Assembly: GCF_003286415.2 (NCBI RefSeq)
Contig: NZ_CP043450.1
Location: 5,580,001 to 5,644,000 of the forward strand
DNA: 64,000 nucleotides
Reading direction: 5' to 3'
Source: Mucilaginibacter rubeus
GTDB lineage: Bacteria > Bacteroidota > Bacteroidia > Sphingobacteriales > Sphingobacteriaceae
Shown here in pieces: positions 8,340 through 16,588 of the stretch. The position numbers and the translations under genes are program-made. Positions within the stretch are counted from its first letter, which is position 1; each line of letters begins with the position of its first letter. The notes beneath the pieces were generated by a model. The model saw nothing but the letters and a program-made list of their open reading frames with translations, made no database searches and was not told where the DNA came from.

Positions 8340-10148
8340 ATGAGGGCTTTATATATTGTTATTATTCTTACTTTTTGCATTAGCGCCCGGCTACTTGCGC
8401 AGGATAACGAACTGCTGCTGGCCAAGCAATACAGCGCTAATGGCGAACCTCAAAAAGCGCTCGAAATTTATCAGAAACTATATAAGCAAAACAACGAGAA
8501 TTATTACAGTGTGTATGTAAATACGCTGCTCAACCTCAAGAAATTTGACGAGGCCGAAAGCATCACCAAAAAGCTGATCCGCCGCCATCCGGATGATCAC
8601 CAGTACGCCATTATGATGGGTAATATTTATACCCAGGAAGGCAATATGAGCAAGGCCGATGCTATTTATGATGACCTTATTAAAAGTCTGCCTGCCGATC
8701 AGGGCGAGATTTCCGCGCTGGCATCCCAGTTTTACCAGAGCGCTAATATTGATTATGTCATCAAAATTTTTCAGCAGGGACGTAAGCTGCTCAAAAATGA
8801 TAATGCGTTTACCTACGAACTTATTAACCTCTATCGTTTTAAGCGCGATAAGGTATCGCTTACCGAGGAGTATCTGAACTTTTTACCACAAAACCCCAAC
8901 TTTATAAATCAGGCCGAAAACGCTTTTTCAAGCATATACGAAGGCAATGCCGATTACGATATGCTGAAAGTAGCTTTGCTAAGGCGCATTCAGAAAGATC
9001 CGCAGCAAACCATTTATGCCGATCTGTTAACCTGGCAATACCTGCAGCAAAAAGAATTTGGCCTGGCCCTTAACCAGGCGCTGGCTTTGAGCCGCCGGCA
9101 AAACGATGATGGCAATAGCATCTATGATCTTTGCCGCACCTTTATTGCTAACGAAGCTTATGACGAGGCCATCCGTGGATATGAGTATATCATCAGCAAA
9201 GGAAAAACATCGCCATTATATATTCCCTCAAAAATTGAGCTTATCAATACCAAAAACCTTAAGGTAACATCAGGAAAGTATTTACCGGAGGACTTACTTG
9301 GGCTCGAAAAAGACTATAACGATCTGCTAACCGAATTTGGCCGCAACAACAGCACAGCCTTCGCCATGCAAAAGCTTGCCAATTTGCAGGCCTACAAGCT
9401 GCATAAACTAAAAGACGCTCAAAAATTACTGGAAGAGGCTACTAAACTCGGCGATATCAGGCCAACACTACTGGCCGATTGCAAGCTTGACTTAGGTGAT
9501 ATTTACCTGCTTAACAACCAACCCTGGGAAGCCACCCTGCTTTACAGCCAGGTTGAAAAGGATTTTCCGGCCACCGCTATCGGACAGGATGCAGTGTTCA
9601 GAAACGCGAAGTTAGCCTACTATACCGGCGATTTTACCTGGGCAAAGGGACAGTTAGATGTACTGAAAGTTGCTACATCGCAACTGATTGCCAATGACGC
9701 GCTTAACCTGCTGTTGTTAATACAGGATAATCTTGCTGCCGATAGCACCGGGGCCGCGCTTAAAATGTATGCCCGTGCCGACCTGCAGATCTTTGCTCAA
9801 AATCCGGAAAAGGCGGTTATGATATTGGATAGCATCGGCAAAAAGTTTCCGAATAATGCTCTGGACGATGACATCATGATGTCGAAATCACGCATCCTGA
9901 TCCAGCAAAAAGATTACGCCGGCGCGGTACCATTATTGAAAAAAATTCTTGAACAACACCCCTCCGACTTATGGGCGGATGACGCTGTATTTATGTTGGG
10001 CGATATTTATGAAAACCGGCTGAATGATAAAACCATAGCCCAAAGCTACTACCAAAAAATCATAACCGATTACCCCGGCAGTCTCTGGATAAATGAAGCC
10101 CGTAAGCGTTTTAGGCTATTAAGAGGCGATAAACCGGATGCGTCATAA
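8340..10148 (+). CDS. Secreted tetratricopeptide-repeat protein
   Basis: A 602-residue protein with a signal peptide (MRALYIVIILTFCISARLLAQ, cleavage after Ala/Gln around 19-21) and TPR-like helical repeats through most of its length. Repeats such as AKQYSANGEPQKALEIYQKL and SYYQKIITDYPGSLWINEAR show the usual W/LG-Y-A-P pattern. The ATG at 8340 is preferred over an in-frame TTG at 8322 because it begins a good signal peptide and the TTG lies before the likely transcript start. It is a probable periplasmic scaffold, of the YbgF/BamD-like tetratricopeptide type; the partner is unknown. It is divergent from the S9/two-component operon with 155 bp between them. Confidence 0.85.
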   Translation: MRALYIVIILTFCISARLLAQDNELLLAKQYSANGEPQKALEIYQKLYKQNNENYYSVYVNTLLNLKKFDEAESITKKLIRRHPDDHQYAIMMGNIYTQEGNMSKADAIYDDLIKSLPADQGEISALASQFYQSANIDYVIKIFQQGRKLLKNDNAFTYELINLYRFKRDKVSLTEEYLNFLPQNPNFINQAENAFSSIYEGNADYDMLKVALLRRIQKDPQQTIYADLLTWQYLQQKEFGLALNQALALSRRQNDDGNSIYDLCRTFIANEAYDEAIRGYEYIISKGKTSPLYIPSKIELINTKNLKVTSGKYLPEDLLGLEKDYNDLLTEFGRNNSTAFAMQKLANLQAYKLHKLKDAQKLLEEATKLGDIRPTLLADCKLDLGDIYLLNNQPWEATLLYSQVEKDFPATAIGQDAVFRNAKLAYYTGDFTWAKGQLDVLKVATSQLIANDALNLLLLIQDNLAADSTGAALKMYARADLQIFAQNPEKAVMILDSIGKKFPNNALDDDIMMSKSRILIQQKDYAGAVPLLKKILEQHPSDLWADDAVFMLGDIYENRLNDKTIAQSYYQKIITDYPGSLWINEARKRFRLLRGDKPDAS

Positions 10149-10151
10149 TTG

Positions 10152-10245
10152 GTCATTATTTCATTGAGTCATTATGTCATTGCTTTTGCGTGGATCTATC
10201 CTTGTACTTTAAAAATGACTTAATGACCAAATGACTCAATGACTA
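10152..10245. repeat. Octad-word hairpin, locus A
   Basis: The left arm (10152-10183) is four 8-nt units GTCATTAT, TTCATTGA, GTCATTAT, GTCATTGC. The right arm (10214-10245) is four units AATGACTT, AATGACCA, AATGACTC, AATGACTA. The arms are reverse complements at the six core positions (GTCATT/AATGAC) and vary at two. It sits between two genes on the same strand and probably forms a transcript-end hairpin. Confidence 0.85.
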
Positions 10246-10257
10246 ATCGAAAATGAT

Positions 10258-10265
10258 TATTTTTG
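10258..10265 (+). promoter_or_regulatory. Bacteroidota -7 element (TATTTTTG) of the DUF4286 gene
   Basis: A perfect TAnnTTTG match ending only 3 nt before the ATG at 10269. If used, the mRNA would have essentially no leader. Confidence 0.5.
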
Positions 10266-10268
10266 AAA

Positions 10269-10571
10269 ATGATTGTATACAACGATACCATAATAATTGA
10301 TGAAACCATTCATGACGAATGGCTTAACTATATCAAAACCATTCATATCCCGGCTATAATGGCCACCGGGCATTTCAGTTCATATCGTATCCTGACGGTT
10401 ATTGATTCGCCTAACGAGGGGGTTACTTACTGCATTCAGTATAATGCCGATAGCATTGAACATTTTCAGCAGTTTTATATGAACCACCTGCATAAATTTC
10501 AGGCTACCCACCAGGAAAAATTCAACGAAAAATTTGTAATGTTCAACACCTTGATGGAAGAGGTAGAATAA
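10269..10571 (+). CDS. DUF4286 family protein
   Basis: A small 100-residue protein starting MIVYNDTIIID. The fold pattern of a beta-alpha-beta ferredoxin-like or dimeric alpha-beta barrel protein, with the block HMNHLHKF-like helix near residues 75-85 (YMNHLHKFQATHQEKFNEKF), matches the DUF4286 family, which is widespread in Bacteroidota. Function is unknown. The ATG at 10269 is chosen over an in-frame TTG at 10263, which lies inside the probable -7 element. It stands alone between two hairpins, so it is likely a single-gene transcript. Confidence 0.85.
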   Translation: MIVYNDTIIIDETIHDEWLNYIKTIHIPAIMATGHFSSYRILTVIDSPNEGVTYCIQYNADSIEHFQQFYMNHLHKFQATHQEKFNEKFVMFNTLMEEVE

Positions 10572-10582
10572 AATTAAGCTTT

Positions 10583-10623
10583 TTATTACTATCTGCTTCT
10601 CTTCAAAAAGCAGATAGTAATAA
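10583..10623. terminator. Bidirectional hairpin terminator
   Basis: A perfect 16-bp stem, TTATTACTATCTGCTT at 10583-10598 with its complement at 10608-10623, and a 9-nt loop. It lies between convergent genes (DUF4286 + and the membrane protein -) and has A/T-rich flanks on both sides. Confidence 0.85.
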
Positions 10624-10625
10624 AC

Positions 10626-11084
10626 CTATTCATCAAGCGCGCCCGGAACCATTAAAAGGATGACAAATATGATTGCCAGGGTGGCCACTAAACAAATTAA
10701 CCCGGCAAGCAAAGCACGCCAAATAGTGAAAGTAGTTCCTCCAGCAGCGGAGTGCTCCTTCATTTGTTCGCCCTGAAATTTTTGTACAAGCAAGAAAGTA
10801 CCCCAGGCATAAGCCAACGGAAATACAAATTTAGGAAAACGTTCTATACCTGAAGTAAAAATGGCCAGGCCGACAACTGCAATTAACGCTACAACGGCAA
10901 TTATCCAGGTAGCGGTTACCTTTTCCCGCTGGTCAAACGCTTTATAATTTTGAGATACCAAATACCCGGCCGCCAAAGGCCCAAACAGAAATGTTACAAT
11001 CCGGATTGAATTGAGAGTATAAATCTTAGATTTTTCTTCTTTTTCTTCTTCGAGCTGTTCTACAGCCTGGTTGTATGGGATCAT
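10626..11084 (-). CDS. Small integral membrane protein, unknown function
   Basis: A 152-residue protein with a short charged N-terminal helix (QAVEQLEEEKEEKSK) and four hydrophobic segments, roughly at residues 28-48, 60-80, 85-102 and 124-148. I do not recognise a family. It is convergent with the DUF4286 gene across a perfect hairpin and 107 bp from the start of nothing obvious upstream except the end of the molybdopterin-fold gene, which is on the same strand, so read-through from that operon is possible. Confidence 0.65.
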   Translation of the reverse strand: MIPYNQAVEQLEEEKEEKSKIYTLNSIRIVTFLFGPLAAGYLVSQNYKAFDQREKVTATWIIAVVALIAVVGLAIFTSGIERFPKFVFPLAYAWGTFLLVQKFQGEQMKEHSAAGGTTFTIWRALLAGLICLVATLAIIFVILLMVPGALDE

Positions 11085-11191
11085 GAAAGGTTTAAATTAA
11101 ATTAGGTTATTTAAAAATCACCGCTACAGTAAGGCGACCTTTAAACAGCTCCTAAGATAGCATTTCAAAAACTAAACCTCATCATCTATTA

Positions 11192-11686
11192 CTACTTAGC
11201 AAACATAACCTTCATTGCCGTAACCTGTTTTATACAGCGTGCCGGCTTCTTTTCGTCCTGAACAATAATGCGGAACGGGCCATCGGCCGGAACCAGGGGT
11301 TGACCATCGACCTTATCGGCAAGAATGATAGTACGATCTGTAAAACCCTTGTCCAGTTCGGCAAGGGCAAAAAGCACCTGGTAACCATCGCTGGCTTCTA
11401 CTAAAAGATATTTTGCCAGGTTTTCACCACGGAGTTCAGGGCCTAAAGTAACACCCGCTTTTCCCAGTATATCCGATACAAGTACACCTGAGTAGGTATG
11501 ATCTTTACCGTCCCTGTCCTTACGGGTTACTGTTGTTTGTTTGTATTGCTGAAATTCAGCGTTGCCTATAGTAAGTGGTGTTGTTACTTCTCCGGTTACT
11601 TTTATAACAGCTTCCTTTGTTGCAGTTTGGGCATTGGTTGTTAAACCGGCTATCAGTAACAACAGTACAATGGTGTATTTTTTCAT
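11192..11686 (-). CDS. Periplasmic molybdopterin-oxidoreductase-fold protein
   Basis: A 164-residue protein with a Sec signal peptide (MKKYTIVLLLLIAGLTTNAQ). The rest matches a minimal sulfite-oxidase-type molybdopterin-binding domain: VKVTGEVTTPLTI-like start, then YSGVLVSDILGKAGV, YLLVEASDGYQVLFALAE and GPFRIIVQDEKKPARCIKQV. The usual Mo-ligand Cys region is not evident and the only mature Cys lies in PARCIKQV, so whether it binds cofactor is uncertain. It is the last gene of a run with a di-haem peroxidase and a TonB receptor whose promoter has a ModE-like operator. That context supports a molybdenum link. Confidence 0.75.
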   Translation of the reverse strand: MKKYTIVLLLLIAGLTTNAQTATKEAVIKVTGEVTTPLTIGNAEFQQYKQTTVTRKDRDGKDHTYSGVLVSDILGKAGVTLGPELRGENLAKYLLVEASDGYQVLFALAELDKGFTDRTIILADKVDGQPLVPADGPFRIIVQDEKKPARCIKQVTAMKVMFAK

Positions 11687-11697
11687 GGATATGATGT

Positions 11698-12852
11698 TTA
11701 ATTTTTTGTTGATTGATGCGGATTGCCAAAGCGCTTATCCGTTATAAAGGTAGAATCGGTAAGCATATTCAGAAATGCAATTAATTGTTTTTTTTCTTTA
11801 GGCAGCAGTTTCAGCGAATGCCCTCCTACTTCATTTGATTCGCCCTGCAAAAAAGCGCTTAATGATACCGATTGTTTAATGTGTTCGCTGTAATGGTCAA
11901 CCACTTCGTCAAGCGTTTTAAAGCGACCATCGTGCATGTAAGGAGCAGTCAAGGCTATGTTACGCAGAGTTGGAACTTTAAATCGGCCCCTATCGGTAAC
12001 CAAACCCGTAAAGGCTGCCATACCTTCGTCTTTTGATATACTATCTAACCCGTTGTTATGAAAAAGCTCAAGGTAGGTTTTAGGGCCGCCATGGCAATGG
12101 GTACAATTGGCCCCGCGGATACCTTTTTCAGGATCAGGGCCACGGTTAAAAAGTTCCATTCCTTTCAGCTCATCACCGGTGGGTTTATAAGCATTGCGTA
12201 GGTACTGGTCATAACGGGAATTGGCAGAGATCAGCGTCCGCTCAAATTGGGCTATCGCCTTCGCTATACGGTCGCCTGTTATGGTACTATCACCGTAAAC
12301 AATTTTAAACAAGCCAGGGTACAATTTGGTATTGCTTAGCTTTTGTACCGATACCTGTATAGATTGCCCCATTTCGTGCGGGTTAGTGAGCGGAAATAAA
12401 ACCTGATCTTCCAAACTTGCAGCCCGTCCGTCCCAAAAAAACTTCCGGGCCCATAACAAATTAGCCAGCGACATGGAGTTACGTGTAGCCAAACCATTAT
12501 TAACACCAATACTTAAAGCCCGCCCATCGGTAAATGCTTTTGATTGCTGATGACAGTTGCCACACGAAATGGCATTGGTTGCAGATAGCTTCGGCTCATA
12601 AAAAAGCAATCGCCCCAAATAAACCCCTTGTTGTGTGGTGGGGTTATCAGCAGGTACATTAATTCTGTTGCCGAAATTGGCTGGATAATTAAATACATAA
12701 TCGCCCATGGGCACAACCGGCTCCGTACCCGTATAAGCTGTTAAGCCTGTGATAACAAACAAAAGGCACAGCACAAGATAAACCTTGCCCGTACGTGGGA
12801 AAGAAGATTGTTTATGCTTTATCTCGTGGTTGTCTTTCACTTTTCTCTTCAC
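11698..12852 (-). CDS. Di-haem cytochrome c peroxidase (MauG/CcpA type)
   Basis: A 384-residue protein with an N-terminal membrane segment or signal (about 20-40, LVLCLLFVITGLTAY). Two c-type haem sites are present: CGNCH (about 98) and CTHCH (about 248). Family blocks RNSMSLANLLWARKFFWDGR and TLRNIALTAPYMHDGRFKTL are well preserved. Members reduce peroxide, or in MauG-like forms oxidise a protein partner, in the periplasm. It lies 11 bp upstream of the molybdopterin-fold gene and downstream of the TonB receptor; a palindromic repeat fills the 109-bp gap before it. The first codon lies 5 nt from that repeat. Confidence 0.92.
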   Translation of the reverse strand: MKRKVKDNHEIKHKQSSFPRTGKVYLVLCLLFVITGLTAYTGTEPVVPMGDYVFNYPANFGNRINVPADNPTTQQGVYLGRLLFYEPKLSATNAISCGNCHQQSKAFTDGRALSIGVNNGLATRNSMSLANLLWARKFFWDGRAASLEDQVLFPLTNPHEMGQSIQVSVQKLSNTKLYPGLFKIVYGDSTITGDRIAKAIAQFERTLISANSRYDQYLRNAYKPTGDELKGMELFNRGPDPEKGIRGANCTHCHGGPKTYLELFHNNGLDSISKDEGMAAFTGLVTDRGRFKVPTLRNIALTAPYMHDGRFKTLDEVVDHYSEHIKQSVSLSAFLQGESNEVGGHSLKLLPKEKKQLIAFLNMLTDSTFITDKRFGNPHQSTKN

Positions 12853-12856
12853 AAAT

Positions 12857-12938
12857 CGTCATTGCGCGGCACGAAGTAATCCCAAACTATACAGAGCGGA
12901 TCTGCTAATCGGGGATTGCTTAGTTCCTCGCAATGACG
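12857..12938. repeat. Palindromic intergenic repeat, copy 2
   Basis: An 82-nt relative of the element at 3829-3922, starting CGTCATTGCGCGGCACGAAG and ending CCTCGCAATGACG. Its loop contains AAACTATACAGAGCGG and TCTGCTAATCGGGG, nearly identical to the copy at 60750-60834. Its stem has several mismatches. It sits within a likely operon, between the TonB receptor and the peroxidase. Confidence 0.9.
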
Positions 12939-12961
12939 TGGAGTATAATGCTTCCTTAAAA

Positions 12962-14968
12962 TTAGTAGTTAAAAATCAGGTTGGCAAAGTAATTTCTGCC
13001 CATTTCCGGGTAACCTTCAACCAGCGTGTAATTCCTGTCGAAAAGGTTGTTTACACCGCCTTCAATTGCAAATCCTTTAACCAAGGTAATATGTGCTTTT
13101 ACGTTGGTGAGGTAAAACGCTCCTGATACTGTACCGTAACTGGTGCTGTACCTTTTTGAATTATACTCTTCAGATGCCAGGAAATACAATTTAGCAAGCG
13201 GCGAATATTGCAACGAAGCAAATATTTTATTCTTGGGCACATCAGTAAAATGAATTTGCGGGGCCGATAAATTATTACGCACTATTAAAGTATAGTTTGC
13301 ATCAACCCTTAACTGCGGAATAATAGGATAACCAACCGCAAACTCGGCACCATAATACTCGGCGCGGCCAACATTTTGCACCTGCGACTGGTTTGTTTTA
13401 GTTACCGGATCAACAGCTACGTTATTTACGGTTTGGATACTGTTATTGATCTTGCTATAAAAACCAGAGGCTTGAATTGATAGCTTACCACCGATAAGCG
13501 AATGATAGCTCAGATCGTAGTTCAGCGCGTCTTCAGCTTTCAGATCTGGGTTAGGGATGGCGGTACCAAATTTATAAGAATAACGGTCTTTAATAGTAGC
13601 AAACCTTGTTTTACGTGCTACCGAAAAGCTTAATGAATTAGCATTATCAACATCGCATTGAATTAAGCCCTGTACGTTCCAGGCACCATTACTGTTGGCT
13701 GGCAAATCGCTGATTGTATTGTTGGTGTATTGCTGGGCCTGGATGCTGCGTCTGTCGTTATAAGCCACGCCGGCGTTTACTTTCAATGCGGATGTTATAT
13801 GGTAAGTGTCTTCAGCTCCGATATAGAAGTTGTTATCGGCATCGCGGCGTGTAGGTTCACCAATGTTATGTTCGCGGTGAACATCCTGCTTAAAATGGGC
13901 GGCTACGCTGAAATTGTTATTTTTTAGATCGGTGTTTTCAAAAGTTACGTTGCCGCCTAAAGTATAGTCATTATAAATACTCCTGAAGGCATAAGGTTTG
14001 GTGATGGTATTGTATGACGCGTTATCATAGCTGTCAATCTCATTTTTAAACTGATCATAATACCAGCGGGTTTTAATCACATTTGTGCTGTTGAGCTTAT
14101 TGTTACTCAATAAGTACAAACCACGGGTATCCCAATTTGGCCATTTCCAGTAACGGGGGTTTTTGAACAAAGAGTTCTGGGTATCATCGCCCGCATAAAC
14201 AGGAGTGCCTTTGGTGCCATGGTGATAGGTATAACCAACGGCATATTCCTGGGATTCTGTTGGGGTGAAGCCAATTTTACCGCTTACGTCAACATCATTA
14301 CTGTATGAATTATCGCGATGGCCACCGTCTTCGTTTTTAACAGGCGTAAATTTTGAAGATAACGGAAAGTAGTCGCGCTTTAATTGAGAAGCCGATACCT
14401 GGTAATAAAACTTACCAAATGTGCCGCCGATGTTGGTATTCAACCTGTAGCCGCCGCTCAGGTAACCGGCCACAGCATTCAATTCAAATGGTTTAGCAGG
14501 CTTGCGGCTGATGAGGTTGATAGCACCGCCTTCGGCATTGGGACCAAATAGTACAGATGAATACCCTTTAGATACAATGATCTCAGACAAATTAAAAGTG
14601 TTGTACCGGGCCAGATCAACATAACCATCGTAAGGCACATAAAGCGGAACGCCATCCAAATAAACCGGTACCTGCCTGATATCAAAACCACGCACATTAA
14701 TAGCCGATTCGTTTCTTGGGCCAACCGCGGTAAGTATAACACCGGGCAGGAGGTTCAACGCGTGCGAAACATCGTAACGGTTATACAAATTAAGGGTATG
14801 GATATTTAGCTTGCTTGACCGAACACTATCCTTGATACCGATAATATTTACCTGGCCAAGGTTAAATACGCTTTTGCTCGTATCTGCTGTTTGCCCGATA
14901 GCATTGCTGTGGCAAAACATAATTACAGCAATAAAAAACAGAGTTAAAATAGGTAATTGTTTTCTCAT
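12962..14968 (-). CDS. TonB-dependent outer membrane receptor, candidate oxyanion (molybdate) transporter
   Basis: A 668-residue receptor with a signal peptide (MRKQLPILTLFFIAVIMFC, cleavage near NAIGQ), a plug domain (about 45-160) with SHALNLLPGV, NVRGFDIRQVPVYLDGVPLY and GAINLISRKP, and then a 22-strand-type barrel ending in the aromatic residue of NYFANLIFNY. There is no N-terminal carboxypeptidase-like domain and no SusD partner, unlike glycan receptors. A ModE-type palindrome at 14980-15003 lies just upstream of the start and a ModE-like regulator gene is 117 bp upstream on the same strand; downstream are a di-haem peroxidase and a molybdopterin-fold protein. I infer uptake of molybdate, tungstate or a metal chelate. 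The receptor assignment itself is secure. Confidence 0.93.
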   Translation of the reverse strand: MRKQLPILTLFFIAVIMFCHSNAIGQTADTSKSVFNLGQVNIIGIKDSVRSSKLNIHTLNLYNRYDVSHALNLLPGVILTAVGPRNESAINVRGFDIRQVPVYLDGVPLYVPYDGYVDLARYNTFNLSEIIVSKGYSSVLFGPNAEGGAINLISRKPAKPFELNAVAGYLSGGYRLNTNIGGTFGKFYYQVSASQLKRDYFPLSSKFTPVKNEDGGHRDNSYSNDVDVSGKIGFTPTESQEYAVGYTYHHGTKGTPVYAGDDTQNSLFKNPRYWKWPNWDTRGLYLLSNNKLNSTNVIKTRWYYDQFKNEIDSYDNASYNTITKPYAFRSIYNDYTLGGNVTFENTDLKNNNFSVAAHFKQDVHREHNIGEPTRRDADNNFYIGAEDTYHITSALKVNAGVAYNDRRSIQAQQYTNNTISDLPANSNGAWNVQGLIQCDVDNANSLSFSVARKTRFATIKDRYSYKFGTAIPNPDLKAEDALNYDLSYHSLIGGKLSIQASGFYSKINNSIQTVNNVAVDPVTKTNQSQVQNVGRAEYYGAEFAVGYPIIPQLRVDANYTLIVRNNLSAPQIHFTDVPKNKIFASLQYSPLAKLYFLASEEYNSKRYSTSYGTVSGAFYLTNVKAHITLVKGFAIEGGVNNLFDRNYTLVEGYPEMGRNYFANLIFNY

Positions 14969-14979
14969 ACAGTGATTTT

Positions 14980-15003
14980 CGTTATATTTTTGAAAGTATA
15001 ACG
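14980..15003. promoter_or_regulatory. Candidate ModE operator
   Basis: A palindrome with half-sites CGTTATA (14980-14986) and TATAACG (14997-15003) separated by 10 nt. The 20 nt between the outer CG pairs equals the spacing I recall for the ModE consensus (ATCGnTATATA-N6-TATATAACGAT). It begins 12 nt upstream of the receptor start codon and lies between the modE-like gene and the receptor. Confidence 0.7.
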
Positions 15004-15085
15004 CAAAAATGCAGAATAGATTCGATAATTTATCCAGACATTGATGCCCATTCTGAAATTTTCGCCTACAAAAGCAATAAAACTT

Positions 15086-15421
15086 TTACTTTTTCCCGTT
15101 TTTGTCCAAAAAACGAAAGAATTTTTGTTGCAATTCCTTAAACTCCCCAATAACCTCTTGTCCAAAAGGGGTAAGCAAAGCTATTCCGCCTCCCTTTCCC
15201 CCTCGCTTGGAGATCACAAGCGGTTGTTTAAAGCCATTGTTAATATGATTAACCAGGTCCCAGGCTTGCTTGTATGACATTTTCATTTGCAATGCGGCCT
15301 GCCTGATAGAGCCAGACTCATGGATCCGCTCAAGCAGTTCAACCCGGCCATGGCCAAGTACTTTTTCTTCGTCTATTTCTAACCAGATACGGCCGTTAAG
15401 TTTAAATGGAGGGATACTCAT
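15086..15421 (-). CDS. ModE-like winged-helix regulator, DNA-binding domain only
   Basis: A 111-residue protein matching the N-terminal DNA-binding domain of ModE: LLERIHESGSIRQAALQMKM then SYKQAWDLVNHIN, followed by the wing region KRGGKGGGIALLTPFGQ and a C-terminal dimerisation helix. The molybdate-binding Mop/TOBE domains of full-length ModE (about 260 residues) are absent. It lies upstream of the TonB receptor and its ModE-like operator, and starts 15 bp after the end of a YdeI-family gene on the same strand. It probably regulates the receptor operon. How it would sense the metal without Mop domains is unclear. Confidence 0.88.
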   Translation of the reverse strand: MSIPPFKLNGRIWLEIDEEKVLGHGRVELLERIHESGSIRQAALQMKMSYKQAWDLVNHINNGFKQPLVISKRGGKGGGIALLTPFGQEVIGEFKELQQKFFRFLDKNGKK

Positions 15422-15436
15422 AATTTGTTCAATTTA

Positions 15437-15949
15437 TTACTCCCTTGCCTTTTTTTGCGCCCTTAACATCTGGCCATAATCCATACGGCGCACCATGGCG
15501 TTAACCGTGCTCGCTATCCGGTTGGCGCGGGTAGCTTCTGTTTTGGCGCTATCAATCCATTTTATAAAATATCCGCGGTGGCTTTCGGCAAGGCTATGAA
15601 AAAACTCACCGCCTTCGGGCTCATATTCTAAACACTCCTGTAAATCATCGGGAATGATATACTTAAAATCATCATCAGGCTCAAGGCGCACCCGGAGCAT
15701 AGCACCCCGATGTTTATGGATAGCTTTGCAAACCTCCCGGCGCAAGGCCATGATAAAATTGCCTTTACCCATGGGCATTAACGCCATTCCGCGTACTTCA
15801 AATTCATCAAGCTTACCTTTTACCCGGAATGATTTTTTATTTCCGGGCTTCATTTCCTGTGCTATATCAGCAGGAATTTCAATGTATGTCCACCCGGTTT
15901 TTTCGCCCTGTTCGGCAAATTGTAAAATAATGGTATTAAAATCAACCAT
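15437..15949 (-). CDS. DUF1905 / YdeI-OmpD-associated family protein
   Basis: A 170-residue protein with an N-terminal DUF1905 beta-barrel-like domain (about 1-90; WTYIEIPADIAQEMKPG, FRVKGKLDEFEVRGMALMP) and a C-terminal YdeI-like helical part (about 105-170; FHSLAESHRGYFIKWIDSA, TRANRIASTVNAM). Homologues are annotated as bacteriocin-protection or OmpD-associated proteins, with no firm biochemistry. It is 15 bp upstream of the ModE-like gene on the same strand and may share its transcript. Confidence 0.85.
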   Translation of the reverse strand: MVDFNTIILQFAEQGEKTGWTYIEIPADIAQEMKPGNKKSFRVKGKLDEFEVRGMALMPMGKGNFIMALRREVCKAIHKHRGAMLRVRLEPDDDFKYIIPDDLQECLEYEPEGGEFFHSLAESHRGYFIKWIDSAKTEATRANRIASTVNAMVRRMDYGQMLRAQKKARE

Positions 15950-16122
15950 AAGTATTATTTAACGGCATACTGTTATCATGATTCCTAAAAAATATGCGAA
16001 AATGTTAAATGTTTGTTAAATCGTCATATTTAGTGGCTTATGTTGTAACGTAATGCGTGGTAGGGATGTCTTATGAGTATAAAAACAATTTAGAATTTAA
16101 AAACCTTAAAAACAACAACAAT

Positions 16123-16551
16123 ATGAAAACTTTAAAATCAATCATGCTTGGCTTAGCCCTTTTAGTAGCAGGCACCGCAGCAAAAGCAGCAAATAAAATA
16201 GATGGCGATAACTTAACCAAAAATTATGCGATCAACACATACATTGATGCCATGACCCGCGGCAAAATCCAGGGCTTTAACGATGTGGTAGATCAGTCGG
16301 CAAAATTCAGCATGTTACGCGGCACTAAAGTATTAAGTTTTAGCAAAACCGAAGTAGTTGATTTATTAAAAGCCAACAAAAATACCGAGCAGGATTGCGT
16401 TACCAGTACTTCAATTGTTGAAAGCAACAATGACCTGGCAGTAGTAAAAGTTGATATGAAATACAACACTTTTACCCGCAGCAATTATGTAACCGTTACC
16501 AACACCGGCAGCGGCTGGAAAATCACAAACGTGTACAGCGTTTTTAAATAA
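16123..16551 (+). CDS. Secreted NTF2-like (lumazine-binding-like) protein
   Basis: A 142-residue protein with a clear Sec signal peptide (MKTLKSIMLGLALLVAGTAA, cleavage after KAA). The mature part is an NTF2/SnoaL-like cone fold: YIDAMTRGKIQGFNDVVDQS, then TEVVDLLKANKN, VVKVDMKYNTFTRSNYVTV and GWKITNVYSVFK, as seen in putative lumazine-binding family proteins of Bacteroidota. The ATG at 16123 starts the signal peptide; an upstream in-frame start at 16057 would add an implausible charged leader. It ends before a strong intrinsic terminator and appears to be monocistronic. The function is unknown. Confidence 0.85.
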   Translation: MKTLKSIMLGLALLVAGTAAKAANKIDGDNLTKNYAINTYIDAMTRGKIQGFNDVVDQSAKFSMLRGTKVLSFSKTEVVDLLKANKNTEQDCVTSTSIVESNNDLAVVKVDMKYNTFTRSNYVTVTNTGSGWKITNVYSVFK

Positions 16552-16588
16552 GCAAGTTTTAGTTTAGTGTTTAATATGTAAGTAGGTG

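Noticed and set aside
12785..13126. A 113-codon plus-strand frame
   Set aside because: It runs across the palindromic repeat and the antisense of the receptor and peroxidase genes; no start signal or family match.
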